DNA of 64,000 nt from JBAZWE01 sp041660545 (GTDB taxonomy: Bacteria; Actinomycetota; Thermoleophilia; BMS3ABIN01). The stretch is taken from positions 1 to 64,000 of the forward strand of contig JBAZWE010000002.1 of assembly GCA_041660545.1 (NCBI GenBank), given 5' to 3'. The translations under genes were made by a program, and so were the position numbers. Under the pieces are notes generated by a model, which saw only the letters and a program-made list of their open reading frames with translations, had not been told where the DNA came from and ran no database searches. The stretch's first letter is position 1, and each line of letters opens with the position of its first letter. Shown here one piece after another: positions 1 through 7,160 of the stretch.

Positions 1-441
1 GAAATCTATGCGCAGCTTTTCAATTTCGAGCAGATCGCGTTTCGAGTCGGCCGGCGCTGCTACCATCTGCATGCGGCGCAACTGGGCTTTGACGCGGCTG
101 CGGAACTCGCGGATGCTGAAAGGTTTCGTGATGTAGTCATCCGCTCCTATCTCAAGACCCAGAACCTTGTCGAACTCGTCCGACTTGGCGGTAAGCATTA
201 TGATCGGCACCGTGCTCTCGGCGCGGATGATACGACAGACATCCGTGCCGTCGATTCCCGGCAACATGATATCCAGCACCACCAGGTCAAATGGTTGTTC
301 GCGAAACTTCTCCAGGGCGCTCTCGCCATCCATGGCCTGCACGATGTCATAACCTTCTTTTTCCATGGGATATGTAAGCAGCTTCTGGATGGCTTCTTCA
401 TCGTCGACCAGCAATATGCGCGGCGCCCTGTTCTCGTTCAA
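1..441 (-). CDS. Response regulator, OmpR/PhoB type, partial (C-terminus beyond window)
   Basis: The first 147 residues of a two-component response regulator are visible; the C-terminal output domain continues past the left edge. The receiver domain shows the acidic pair near residues 13-14, the likely phospho-acceptor Asp57 in LVVLDIMLPG, Thr84 and the conserved Lys106 in DDYITKPF. The start is a TTG whose last bases overlap the TGA stop of the upstream radical SAM gene (TTGA overlap), with a strong GGAGGAGGT ribosome binding site just upstream, so the two are probably translationally coupled. The linker after residue 106 is typical of winged-helix regulators, but the DNA-binding part cannot be seen, so the OmpR assignment is inference. 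A partner kinase would be expected just outside the window. Confidence 0.85.
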   Translation of the reverse strand, partial: MNENRAPRILLVDDEEAIQKLLTYPMEKEGYDIVQAMDGESALEKFREQPFDLVVLDIMLPGIDGTDVCRIIRAESTVPIIMLTAKSDEFDKVLGLEIGADDYITKPFSIREFRSRVKAQLRRMQMVAAPADSKRDLLEIEKLRIDF

Positions 442-1067
442 GCCTTTACCTCCTCCGACTCCGGCGTAATCAGCTTCCGGATACGGAATTGTGCTCCAAT
501 TTTTCCTGCAATGCTTCCGCAGGCTTCGATGTCCACCTCTGGAAGGTCAACCACACTCATGGTTACCTTTATCCCCTCGCGGACACAATCCTCCGCGAAT
601 TTCAGCACCGCCCTGAAGGCCTTGCTGAATATAGGTCTGCTTATTTGATTGTAGACTTCCGAATTGTGGGCCACAAGGCTGATGGACACGGAACCCAGTC
701 CCGCGCGGGCAAGTTCCCTTGCGACATCGTGCCCGGGATTGAGAAGCTGACCGTGGCCGTTGGTGTCGAGCCTGGATGATATTCTCCTCAGCTTGAGCCA
801 TTCCACGATCTTCAGCATCTCATCGAGGCGCATCGTGGGCTCTCCCAGACCGCAAAAGACCACTTCTTCCGCGGGCCCTTCGAGAAACTCGAGCTCTAGA
901 TCGCGAATGATATCTTCCACCTCGGGCTCGACTTCGAGTTTTAAATCATAGCCGAAAACACGATCGGTGAATTTCGCCAGACAGAAAGTGCAGTCTGATG
1001 AACAACGGTTGGTTATATTGAGGTATATATTGCCCCTGGCCCTGTATATGTAGTTCATGGCCGTCAT
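438..1067 (-). CDS. Radical SAM protein, TatD-linked type
   Basis: A radical SAM enzyme of about 209 residues. The cluster-binding motif CX3CX2C lies at residues 22-29 (CSSDCTFC) directly after YLNITNR, followed by GLGEPT, the glycine-rich SAM-contact strand, and DTNGHG. The protein is short, with only the core barrel and no obvious auxiliary cluster domain. The sequence resembles the small radical SAM proteins often found beside or fused to TatD-family nucleases; that is from memory of the family, and no TatD gene is in the window. I chose the ATG that overlaps the stop of the upstream gene (ATGA) rather than an ATG eight codons earlier. Operon with the TIM-barrel gene upstream and the response regulator downstream. 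The substrate is unknown. Confidence 0.8.
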   Translation of the reverse strand: MTAMNYIYRARGNIYLNITNRCSSDCTFCLAKFTDRVFGYDLKLEVEPEVEDIIRDLELEFLEGPAEEVVFCGLGEPTMRLDEMLKIVEWLKLRRISSRLDTNGHGQLLNPGHDVARELARAGLGSVSISLVAHNSEVYNQISRPIFSKAFRAVLKFAEDCVREGIKVTMSVVDLPEVDIEACGSIAGKIGAQFRIRKLITPESEEVKA

Positions 1068-1822
1068 GCAAGCTTGTGTTCGCGCAACCACTTTAAACCT
1101 TCCATGGCCTTGTGCCGCGGCATCTCAAATGTGATCGTGACTTCCTGGGGAAGAAGCGCCAGCGCTTCCATGATCGGTTTGAAATCGATCCTTCCTTCTC
1201 CCAGGGGAAGATGCAGGTCTTCGTAGTAAGTGTTGCCGCCGACGTTGTCATGGATGTGGACATGACTTATCCGTTCCGGCCAGGTGTTGATAAAACCCAG
1301 GGATTTGTTCTCTTCGCCGAGCAGCTCGCCATGGCCGATGTCCAGCGTAAGCACCAACCTGGGATCAGCCGCCATCAGATCGGTCATGTCGGCCGCTACT
1401 TCGGCCGTGTTCTCACAGGCTATCTTCGCGCCGAATTCCTCGGCGAGGCCCGCGAGCTTGACAATCTCCCTGATTTTGAGACTGATTTTTTCAGGTGTGT
1501 TCGATGGCGAGGCCATGATCGGGTGTATGGTTATGGTCCTCGGCTTAAAGCGGGCGGAATACCTGACGGCTTCCTCTATCCTGGCCAGTCCCTCCGCGTC
1601 GTCTACCCGAAGGTCGGGAGCGTGGGCGACAAAAAAAATCCCGCCGCGCGCGGCGGCCTCCAGCATATCTGACTCTTCCCGACGGATCTTGTCCAGCTCG
1701 TTCAGGTTCAGATCCGCGAAGTCAAAACCGTGGCCGACGAGGTAGTCTATTCCTTCGAGACTGGCGGATTGCCCGCCAAATCTGAAGTTACTCTGATGTG
1801 TTTTATTATCCTGCAAAACCAA
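1064..1822 (-). CDS. Sugar phosphate isomerase/epimerase-like TIM barrel protein
   Basis: A 252-residue protein of the xylose-isomerase-like/AP endonuclease family 2 TIM-barrel superfamily. Visible hallmarks are the metal-ligand strands: a Glu in CENTAE, Asp and His in LTLDIGHGE, the HVHIHDN motif and a late Glu in TFEMP. These fit a divalent-metal site used for isomerisation or epimerisation, or for phosphodiester cleavage in the nuclease branch. No signal peptide or membrane segment. First gene of an apparent three-gene operon with the radical SAM protein (4-base overlap) and the response regulator. The substrate cannot be predicted from sequence alone. Confidence 0.8.
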   Translation of the reverse strand: MVLQDNKTHQSNFRFGGQSASLEGIDYLVGHGFDFADLNLNELDKIRREESDMLEAAARGGIFFVAHAPDLRVDDAEGLARIEEAVRYSARFKPRTITIHPIMASPSNTPEKISLKIREIVKLAGLAEEFGAKIACENTAEVAADMTDLMAADPRLVLTLDIGHGELLGEENKSLGFINTWPERISHVHIHDNVGGNTYYEDLHLPLGEGRIDFKPIMEALALLPQEVTITFEMPRHKAMEGLKWLREHKLA

Positions 1823-2002
1823 GGATATTGTACCTGTATTCCCATCTCAGTACCAAAAGACGGCAACCGGGTTGTTCCTGGAGGTCTTTACCGGATTCTT
1901 ATATTTTGTCCTCGAAGCTCCGATATCAATTATGAGAGGCGACAAAAGTTGGAAATTGCCCACACACCTGTAGCTTGAAGTCGCTTTGGATGAGTGAACC
2001 AA
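1823..2002. other. Intergenic region, divergent
   Basis: About 180 bases between the divergent TIM-barrel operon and the FlgM-like gene. It should hold promoters for both directions, but I see no clear -35/-10 pair, hairpin or riboswitch. Confidence 0.4.
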
Positions 2003-2185
2003 ATGCCCCTTATTGACGTAAAAGAAATTGCCCCGCAAAACTGGTCTGAGCGTAAGCGCAGGCTCCAGCGCATCAAAAGATCGCTAGAGCGCAACAAGTA
2101 CGAAGTGAACTCAGACCTGGTGGCCAGCGGTATCCTCCATGAAGCCTGGGATAACGTGGCTTCACACCGTCTTGCCGACGATTGA
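2003..2185 (+). CDS. Small FlgM-like protein (putative anti-sigma factor)
   Basis: A 60-residue charged protein (63 if the in-frame GTG at 1994 is used). The C-terminal half, RIKRSLERNKYEVNSDLVA followed by SGIL, matches the pattern of the FlgM C-terminal domain: an Ile/Leu-rich helix, then YxVxSxxVAxxIL. FlgM binds and inhibits the flagellar sigma factor sigma-28. No flagellar gene lies in the window, so the protein may serve another sigma factor or be a remnant of a dispersed motility regulon. The ribosome binding site is weak. It is a free-standing gene between a divergent operon and the convergent ddl gene. Confidence 0.5.
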   Translation: MPLIDVKEIAPQNWSERKRRLQRIKRSLERNKYEVNSDLVASGILHEAWDNVASHRLADD

Positions 2186-2219
2186 CACCGGGGCCTCTTT
2201 TAAACCCACCCCCGGTTCC

Positions 2220-3167
2220 TTACGGCAACATCGCTGAACGTAACATTTTTTCCACCAGCTCCGTATAACTGATGCCAGCCGCTTTTGCCTGTGCGGGAAA
2301 ATCAGAGGTATCGGTCATGCCCGGCAGAGTATTGATCTCCGTAAGCTGCGGAATGCCGCTACTGTCGATTATAAAGTCGACGCGGCTGAAACCACGGCAT
2401 CCTATGATAGCGTGCACTTTCATCGCCAGCTCCTGCACCCGCACCGCGGTCTCTTCGGGAATAAGCGCCGGCACGACAAACTCCGTCATACCGTGACTGT
2501 ACTTGGCGTCGAAGTCATAAAAATCCGACTTGGGTTTAAGCTGCAACACCGGTAGAGCCGTCAGGCTACGGCGTGTTTCGAGCATCCCGACCGTGACCTC
2601 GTCGCCCTCGATAAACTCCTCGGCCATTACCTCTCCAAAATCCCGGCCTGCCTGCGCGATAGCGTCATCAAAATCATCGGGGTTATCGACTTTGGAAACG
2701 CCGAGGCTCGAACCTTCCTCACAGGGTTTGATCATGACGGGGAACTTAAGCCTTTTCTTGGCCTCCAGAACAATCTCCCCCATATCCTGCTTGATGCTGA
2801 AACTCTCAAAGGGCGCAGTGGGAATCCCCTGAAAGGATGCGATCTGTTTGGTCCTGACCTTGTTCATGCCAATGGCGCTCGCCAGAACACGCGAACCCGT
2901 ATACGGGATCTGCATCATTTCCAGCAACCCCTGAATCGAGCCATCCTCCCCGTACTTGCCATGCAGGGCCAGAAACGCGAAAGTGATCTTTTCCCGCCGA
3001 AGCGTTTCGGCAATCGAGCGGTCCACGTCGATGCCGACCGCCTCATAGCCGAGTTCCTGGATCGCCTCAAGGCAGTTCTGGCCTGAACGCAGGGATATTT
3101 CCCGCTCGCGGGAGAACCCTCCCATGAGGACGCCAACGCGTGTTTTCTTTTTTTCAACTTCAGACAT
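2220..3167 (-). CDS. ddl: D-alanine--D-alanine ligase
   Basis: An ATP-grasp ligase of 315 residues, normal for the family, making the D-Ala-D-Ala dipeptide for peptidoglycan in the cytoplasm. The N-terminal motif VLMGGFSREREISLRSG, LALHGKYGEDGSIQG, the SAIGMNK motif before the ATP-binding region, PVMIKPCEEGSSLGVSK and the metal/ATP motif EINTLPGMT near the C-terminus are all present. The first residues of SREREIS carry the Ser and Glu expected at the first D-Ala site. It is a single gene, convergent with the FlgM-like gene and divergent from the flippase-like gene. Confidence 0.95.
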   Translation of the reverse strand: MSEVEKKKTRVGVLMGGFSREREISLRSGQNCLEAIQELGYEAVGIDVDRSIAETLRREKITFAFLALHGKYGEDGSIQGLLEMMQIPYTGSRVLASAIGMNKVRTKQIASFQGIPTAPFESFSIKQDMGEIVLEAKKRLKFPVMIKPCEEGSSLGVSKVDNPDDFDDAIAQAGRDFGEVMAEEFIEGDEVTVGMLETRRSLTALPVLQLKPKSDFYDFDAKYSHGMTEFVVPALIPEETAVRVQELAMKVHAIIGCRGFSRVDFIIDSSGIPQLTEINTLPGMTDTSDFPAQAKAAGISYTELVEKMLRSAMLP

Positions 3168-3278
3168 TGTCCATACCTCTATCCACCCTATTCTGTCTTA
3201 GGGGATTTTCCTGACCGGATTAGTATATACTTTGCGGCGTCGGCAACAAGCCTACCTGCATATTTCCCGGGAGGAAAA

Positions 3279-4283
3279 ATCACTCCTAAATCAAAAAAAA
3301 CGCTGCGTCTGGCGATCCAGGTCATCCTTGTTGGCATCGTCTTTTTCTTCCTGGGCAGGAAGATTATGTCCGATTGGGGCGAAATAAGATCCCACGACTG
3401 GCAGTTCGATTTCATCTGGCTGGTCCTCTCTTTCTTCCTTTTCTGTGGCCTGTATATCGGACACGCGACTGGCTGGCTCATCATCCTCTGGCGATTTCAT
3501 CATCCGGTGCCATTCCTTTCCAGAGTCTATATCTGGTTTAAATCACTGCTTGCAAGGTACGTTCCCGGCAACGTGCTAATGGTTGTAGGCAGGGTCATGA
3601 TGACCGAACCCTACGGCGTGCCGAAACGCGTCACGCTTACCAGCGTCGCCTACGAACAGGCCCTGCTGGCGGCATCCGCGACTACCGTCCTGGCGATCGC
3701 GCTTCCACTCTGGCCCAAGCTGCAAAGCTTCTCTGAACTGATCTGGCTTGTGCTGATAATCCCTCCGATGGCTATCATCGGGCTACATCCAGCCGTGCTG
3801 GGCCGCATAGGTAATTTTGTTTTCAGAAAACTGGGCAGGGAGACGATCGAGGTTTTCCTGCCTTTTCGGGAAGTAATATGGGTCTTTTTTTATTACTGCC
3901 TTTTCTGGATCGTATCCGGCCTGGCTCTTTTCGCGAGCGTGCGGACCGTGACCTGGATCGCCTGGGCCGATCTGCCCATAGTCATCGCCAGCACTTCCCT
4001 TGCATGGCTCACTTCAGTTCTTTTCTTTATATCTCCCAGCGGCCTGGGTGTACGTGAGGGAGTCTATGCATTTACGCTCGACTTTGTTTTTCTCGGCAGT
4101 AACGGAGAGCCGTCGGTGGCGATCGCCACCGCATTTGCCATCCTGGTCAGGTTCTGGCAGACGCTTATCGAAGTCGGTCTTGCCGCGATATTCATGGCGA
4201 TAGTCAAAACCATGCATTACAAAAGCAGGCCCGGATTCGGACCTGGAAAGACATCTCCAATAAAGAAACCGCCGGCCGGATAG
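3279..4283 (+). CDS. Flippase-like lysylphosphatidylglycerol synthase TM-region family protein, start uncertain
   Basis: A polytopic membrane protein of the YbhN/AglD-like family (LPG synthase transmembrane region), with about eight helices and no catalytic aminoacyl-transfer domain. The motif LLARYVPGNV around the second cytoplasmic loop and SPSGLGVREG near residue 250 are typical of the family. The first ATG is at 3366, but the frame stays open upstream and encodes a convincing first membrane helix (QVILVGIVFFFLG) and a basic N-terminus. The only strong ribosome binding site, GGGAGG at 3269-3274, sits four bases before an ATC codon at 3279, with no ATG, GTG or TTG between. I therefore place the start at the near-cognate ATC; a base error is the alternative. 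Substrate unknown. Confidence 0.75.
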   Translation: MTPKSKKTLRLAIQVILVGIVFFFLGRKIMSDWGEIRSHDWQFDFIWLVLSFFLFCGLYIGHATGWLIILWRFHHPVPFLSRVYIWFKSLLARYVPGNVLMVVGRVMMTEPYGVPKRVTLTSVAYEQALLAASATTVLAIALPLWPKLQSFSELIWLVLIIPPMAIIGLHPAVLGRIGNFVFRKLGRETIEVFLPFREVIWVFFYYCLFWIVSGLALFASVRTVTWIAWADLPIVIASTSLAWLTSVLFFISPSGLGVREGVYAFTLDFVFLGSNGEPSVAIATAFAILVRFWQTLIEVGLAAIFMAIVKTMHYKSRPGFGPGKTSPIKKPPAG

Positions 4284-4361
4284 CCGGCGCCGCTGTGATA
4301 TAATCTGTCTGTATCTGCTTTGACCGCTCCCGCGGGCTGAAGCCATCCAGGAGGAACCTGT

Positions 4362-5054
4362 ATGTTTATTCCATCATCACCCATTTTCTTTACCAGCATG
4401 TTGCTGCTTATACCGGCGATAATTCTAAGCCTGTACGCGCAGTTCAAGGTAAAAAGCACCTTTAAAAAATATTCGCAGGTCAAGGCTGTCAGTGGCATGA
4501 CCGGCTCCCAGGCAAGCCGCCGCCTGCTTGACCAGGCAGGACTCAGCGACGTTGCGATTGAAGTTATCCCGGGCAACCTCTCCGACCATTATGACCCCCG
4601 CAAACGCGTGCTGCGGCTCAGCGAGGCCGTGGCCGGCAGGGATTCGCTGGCGTCACTCGGGGTTGCCGCTCATGAGACCGGGCACGCGATCCAGCATGCG
4701 AACGGTTACGTACCGATGAAAATACGTTCCGCGGTCGTGCCGGCGGCGTCCTTCGGCTCGAACCTGGGTCCGTTGATTTTCTTTGCGGGTATTTTCATCA
4801 GCTCATTTCGTCCGCTGATGACGGTGGGCATCGTACTTTTCACGGCGGCTGTAATCTTTCAGATCGTGACCCTGCCGGTGGAATTCGATGCCTCCAGCCG
4901 CGCCATGAAACTGTTGCAGAACAACGGCATCGTCGTCGGCGATGAAGCAAAAAGCGCCCGGAAGGTGCTCTCGGCGGCAGCGTTGACGTACGTTGCAGCG
5001 GCACTGATGTCCATCCTGACACTGGTGCGCATGATACTGATCAGCAGGGAATAA
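4362..5054 (+). CDS. Membrane zinc metallopeptidase
   Basis: A 230-residue membrane protein of the neutral zinc metallopeptidase family (Zn_peptidase_2, YugP-like). The zinc-binding HETGH motif is at residues 104-108, with flanking GVAAHETGHAIQH. There is an N-terminal membrane segment at about residues 5-25 and two or three more after the active site (around 120-170 and 205-225). The length is normal. The gene has its own ribosome binding site (CCAGGAGG a few bases before the ATG) and is followed by a bidirectional terminator. Its physiological substrate is not known for the family. Confidence 0.9.
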   Translation: MFIPSSPIFFTSMLLLIPAIILSLYAQFKVKSTFKKYSQVKAVSGMTGSQASRRLLDQAGLSDVAIEVIPGNLSDHYDPRKRVLRLSEAVAGRDSLASLGVAAHETGHAIQHANGYVPMKIRSAVVPAASFGSNLGPLIFFAGIFISSFRPLMTVGIVLFTAAVIFQIVTLPVEFDASSRAMKLLQNNGIVVGDEAKSARKVLSAAALTYVAAALMSILTLVRMILISRE

Positions 5055-5085
5055 CAGCCCGGTGTGATAACTGACCTGGTTCACT

Positions 5086-5116
5086 AAGGGGCGCGCCGCA
5101 GGCGCGCCCCTTTTAT
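5086..5116. terminator. Bidirectional intrinsic terminator
   Basis: A 12-bp perfect GC-rich stem (AAGGGGCGCGCC and its complement) with a GCA loop, followed by TT on the plus strand and a matching run on the other. It lies exactly between the convergent metallopeptidase and flavoprotein genes and can serve both. Confidence 0.85.
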
Positions 5117-5140
5117 ATTGAAATCTGCCTCGGTTAAAGC

Positions 5141-6295
5141 TTACAGATATTTCCAGAACCAGTACTTCTCGAAGGCCACCTTGCCCCAATGCAGCCTCCT
5201 GGAAGGCTTGCGGGCATGTACATCGGGGTCCGGCTCCGCGTAGAAATTGCCGCGAGCAAAGCCCGCCGATCCGTCACCGGTCTCCACGAAACAATATCCT
5301 TCACCGTCGTACGGTTTCGGTTGCGGCTTGCCTTTGATGCTTGCGGCGATCCCGTGCGCAACGGTCTCGGCATGCTTGTGGGCGAAAACGCCCGCCTTGG
5401 GAAGCATCTTGCCGTTAGAGAGCTTGACCTGGGTAGCGTCGCCGATCACGAAGATATTTTCGTGCTGCGTAGCCAGGGTCCCAGGATCCACCGGCACCCA
5501 GGCCGCCTCTCCGGTGAGCCCCGCGTCCTTGATGACCTGGGGACACTTGTGAGGCGGCACCGTCAGAAGAAGATCATATGGCACCGGCTCATCGCCTTCC
5601 AGCAAAACCTGCCTGGTCTCAGGGTCGACGGAATTGATCGTGGAATTGGGCCGGTATTTGATTCCACGGGGTTCAGTCAGGGACAGGATCGCCTTGCCCA
5701 TGACCGGGCCTGCCACGGGCATGGGAGCCGGCTCCCAGGTGACTATCTCGATCTCGGTCTTTTCACGCGCCCCGGTTGAACGCAGAACATTGTCTGAGAT
5801 CAAAGCCGTCTCGTAGGGAGCGGCGGGGCACTTGTAAGGCATGCGGCAGATGGCGATAACCAGCCGGCCTCCGCTGAAAGCCGTCAACGCCTTGTGGGCT
5901 TCGGTAAGACCGTCGGTCTCATATATGTTAATGGCCGTGCGGGAAAGTCCGGGGATCGACCCCGGGTCCAGCTCGGCTCCGAGCGACACGACAAGATAAT
6001 CATAATCTAAGTCTTTTCCCCCGACGGTGACTTTCGATGCCGCCGGATCGATCGAAGATACTTCGCCACAGATAAAATCGATGCCCTTGCGCCTAAGCCC
6101 GGAGAGCTCCCGCTCGACCTGGCTGGCCGTGCGCTTCCCGTTCAGCAGCCATAAATAAGAGCCCGTGAAGCTGTGCCGGGGGTTTTTGTCGACCACGATG
6201 ACCTTATGATCGCCCCCAAGAAGATGATGAAGTTTGTTGGCGGCCACCAGGCCGCCAATGCCGCCGCCCAGAACTATTACAGTTTTTCCAGCCAT
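5141..6295 (-). CDS. Sulfide:quinone oxidoreductase-like FAD-dependent oxidoreductase
   Basis: A 384-residue flavoprotein. The N-terminal FAD Rossmann motif GGGIGG is at residues 10-15, DYDYLVVSLGAELDPG is the second nucleotide-binding stretch, and IFVIGDAT is the C-terminal FAD motif. Cys156 in KCPAAPYE occupies the position of the redox-active Cys of sulfide:quinone oxidoreductases and flavocytochrome c sulfide dehydrogenases; Cys335 in EGYCFVETG is a good candidate for its partner, and Cys251 may bind a cofactor or persulfide. The C-terminal tail is basic and aromatic, fitting a membrane-surface amphipathic region. It is the last gene of the arsR-selenoglutaredoxin operon, with GGGAGG eight bases before the ATG. 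Sulfide or polysulfide oxidation is inferred; another persulfide or quinone activity is possible. Confidence 0.8.
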   Translation of the reverse strand: MAGKTVIVLGGGIGGLVAANKLHHLLGGDHKVIVVDKNPRHSFTGSYLWLLNGKRTASQVERELSGLRRKGIDFICGEVSSIDPAASKVTVGGKDLDYDYLVVSLGAELDPGSIPGLSRTAINIYETDGLTEAHKALTAFSGGRLVIAICRMPYKCPAAPYETALISDNVLRSTGAREKTEIEIVTWEPAPMPVAGPVMGKAILSLTEPRGIKYRPNSTINSVDPETRQVLLEGDEPVPYDLLLTVPPHKCPQVIKDAGLTGEAAWVPVDPGTLATQHENIFVIGDATQVKLSNGKMLPKAGVFAHKHAETVAHGIAASIKGKPQPKPYDGEGYCFVETGDGSAGFARGNFYAEPDPDVHARKPSRRLHWGKVAFEKYWFWKYL

Positions 6296-6362
6296 CCCGC
6301 GACCTCCCGCAATTTTTCCTCACTATAAATGGAACCGCAATCCTGACAACTATCCGCTACGG

Positions 6363-6617
6363 TCAATCCTGAACCCTGTGACCTTCAATCAACTGGCGGA
6401 CACGCTCCACGTTGGCGGTAAAACCGCTCACAACCTCGCCATCGATTATCATCGTCGTCTTGGTCATAAGCCCGGTTTTCTCAAAACACTCCTCGGGAAC
6501 TCCGGGCTCTTCCAGACTTCGTTCGATGTATTCGATCCCGTTTTGCGAAAAGAACTCTTTCGCTTTTTGACAGTCGTGTCACGTAGAGCTGGTGTAAATA
6601 ACAACCGGATCAATCAT
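6363..6617 (-). CDS. Glutaredoxin-like selenoprotein (in-frame UGA, UxxC active site)
   Basis: An 84-residue thioredoxin-fold protein that appears only when an in-frame TGA at 6581-6579 is read as selenocysteine. Upstream of it lies the first glutaredoxin strand (PVVIYTSST), and directly after it HDCQKAKEFF, so the active site is U13-H-D-C16, where homologues carry CxxC. The rest follows the fold: IEYIERSL, TKTTMIIDGEVVSGF (the cis-Pro loop region, here Thr-Thr instead of the usual Thr-Val-Pro) and a final helix. The ATG overlaps the stop of the ArsR gene (ATGA), so translation is probably coupled. A SECIS-like hairpin lies at 6545-6563. Sec enzymes (selA, selB, selD) are not in the window. 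It may belong to the small UXX-type (seleno)protein families; this needs a search. Likely role: thiol or persulfide exchange with the neighbouring flavoprotein. Confidence 0.8.
6545..6563 (-). promoter_or_regulatory. Candidate bacterial SECIS element
   Basis: The transcript contains GCGAAAGAGUUCUUUUCGC, 15 bases after the UGA. GCGAAA pairs perfectly with UUUCGC, leaving a seven-base loop, or a five-base loop if a G-U pair closes it. A G lies within the first two loop positions either way, and the apical loop begins about 21-22 bases after the UGA. This fits the known bacterial SECIS layout (short stem, small loop with an early G, loop 16-37 bases from the UGA). It lies inside the coding region, as required in bacteria. 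Confidence 0.65.
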
Positions 6618-7003
6618 TGTCCCGCCTTTCTCCTGTATTTTTTAACGGTCGCCCCCGCTGTAACCGGGCCCCCCGCAAGGCCGGCCACAAGCTCCTGGTC
6701 CGCCTGCAGATTTTCCAGCAACAGCTCTTTCATTATGTCCATCGCACTGAATATCTTTTCGTTGGCGACTGCATAATAGATGGATGAACCATCGCGCCTC
6801 GACAGGACCATGCCCTTCTGCCGTAAAAAGGCGAGATGCTGGGACACGCTGGTCTGCGGCAGCTCGGCAATCAGGGCCAGGTCGCCCACGGACCTTTCAC
6901 CATCGCGCAGGAGATTGAGGATCTCTATGCGCTTCGGATTGGTCAGCACCTTGCAGATCTCGGCATGCATCTCGTATAGTTTGCGATTTAATTCATCGTT
7001 CAT
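6614..7003 (-). CDS. ArsR/SmtB-family winged-helix repressor
   Basis: A 129-residue transcription regulator. It starts with a helix containing its only cysteine (EICKVLTNPKRIEIL) and continues with the winged helix-turn-helix: SVGDLALIAELPQTSVSQHLAFLRQKGMV as recognition region and RRDGSSIYYAV as wing. The ELCV(C/G)D metal site of classical ArsR proteins is absent, and a single Cys does not give the two-Cys pair used by persulfide sensors such as SqrR/BigR, so the signal is unclear. The C-terminal 20 residues are basic and possibly disordered. First gene of the operon with the selenoglutaredoxin and the flavoprotein; an AT-rich palindrome lies upstream. Confidence 0.9.
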   Translation of the reverse strand: MNDELNRKLYEMHAEICKVLTNPKRIEILNLLRDGERSVGDLALIAELPQTSVSQHLAFLRQKGMVLSRRDGSSIYYAVANEKIFSAMDIMKELLLENLQADQELVAGLAGGPVTAGATVKKYRRKAGQ

Positions 7004-7030
7004 GTAATGCGTCCCCTGTGTATATATTGA

Positions 7031-7050
7031 TATTCAAATATTTGCATAAT
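7031..7050. promoter_or_regulatory. Putative ArsR operator
   Basis: The AT-rich stretch upstream of the ArsR gene contains the perfect palindrome CAAATATTTG (7035-7044) within ATTCAAATATTTGCAT. ArsR-family repressors typically bind such AT-rich inverted repeats over their own promoter. Assignment is by position and symmetry only. Confidence 0.45.
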
Positions 7051-7095
7051 AATAACTTATAGCCGCTGTCATGTTCAATAGACAATATGAGTTGT

Positions 7096-7101
7096 TATAA
7101 T
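7096..7101 (+). promoter_or_regulatory. Putative -10 box for the rmd-gmd genes
   Basis: A consensus TATAAT lies about 60 bases before the TTG start of the GDP-deoxyhexose reductase gene. No convincing -35 hexamer is seen at the usual distance; the region around 7073-7079 is the best candidate. It points away from the ArsR operon, making 7004-7160 a divergent promoter region. Confidence 0.4.
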
Positions 7102-7160
7102 CTCTTCTCGTACTTTCCATAAGGTGCATTAGGTGTTGTAAAAAGCAGAGGGGACTTGTT

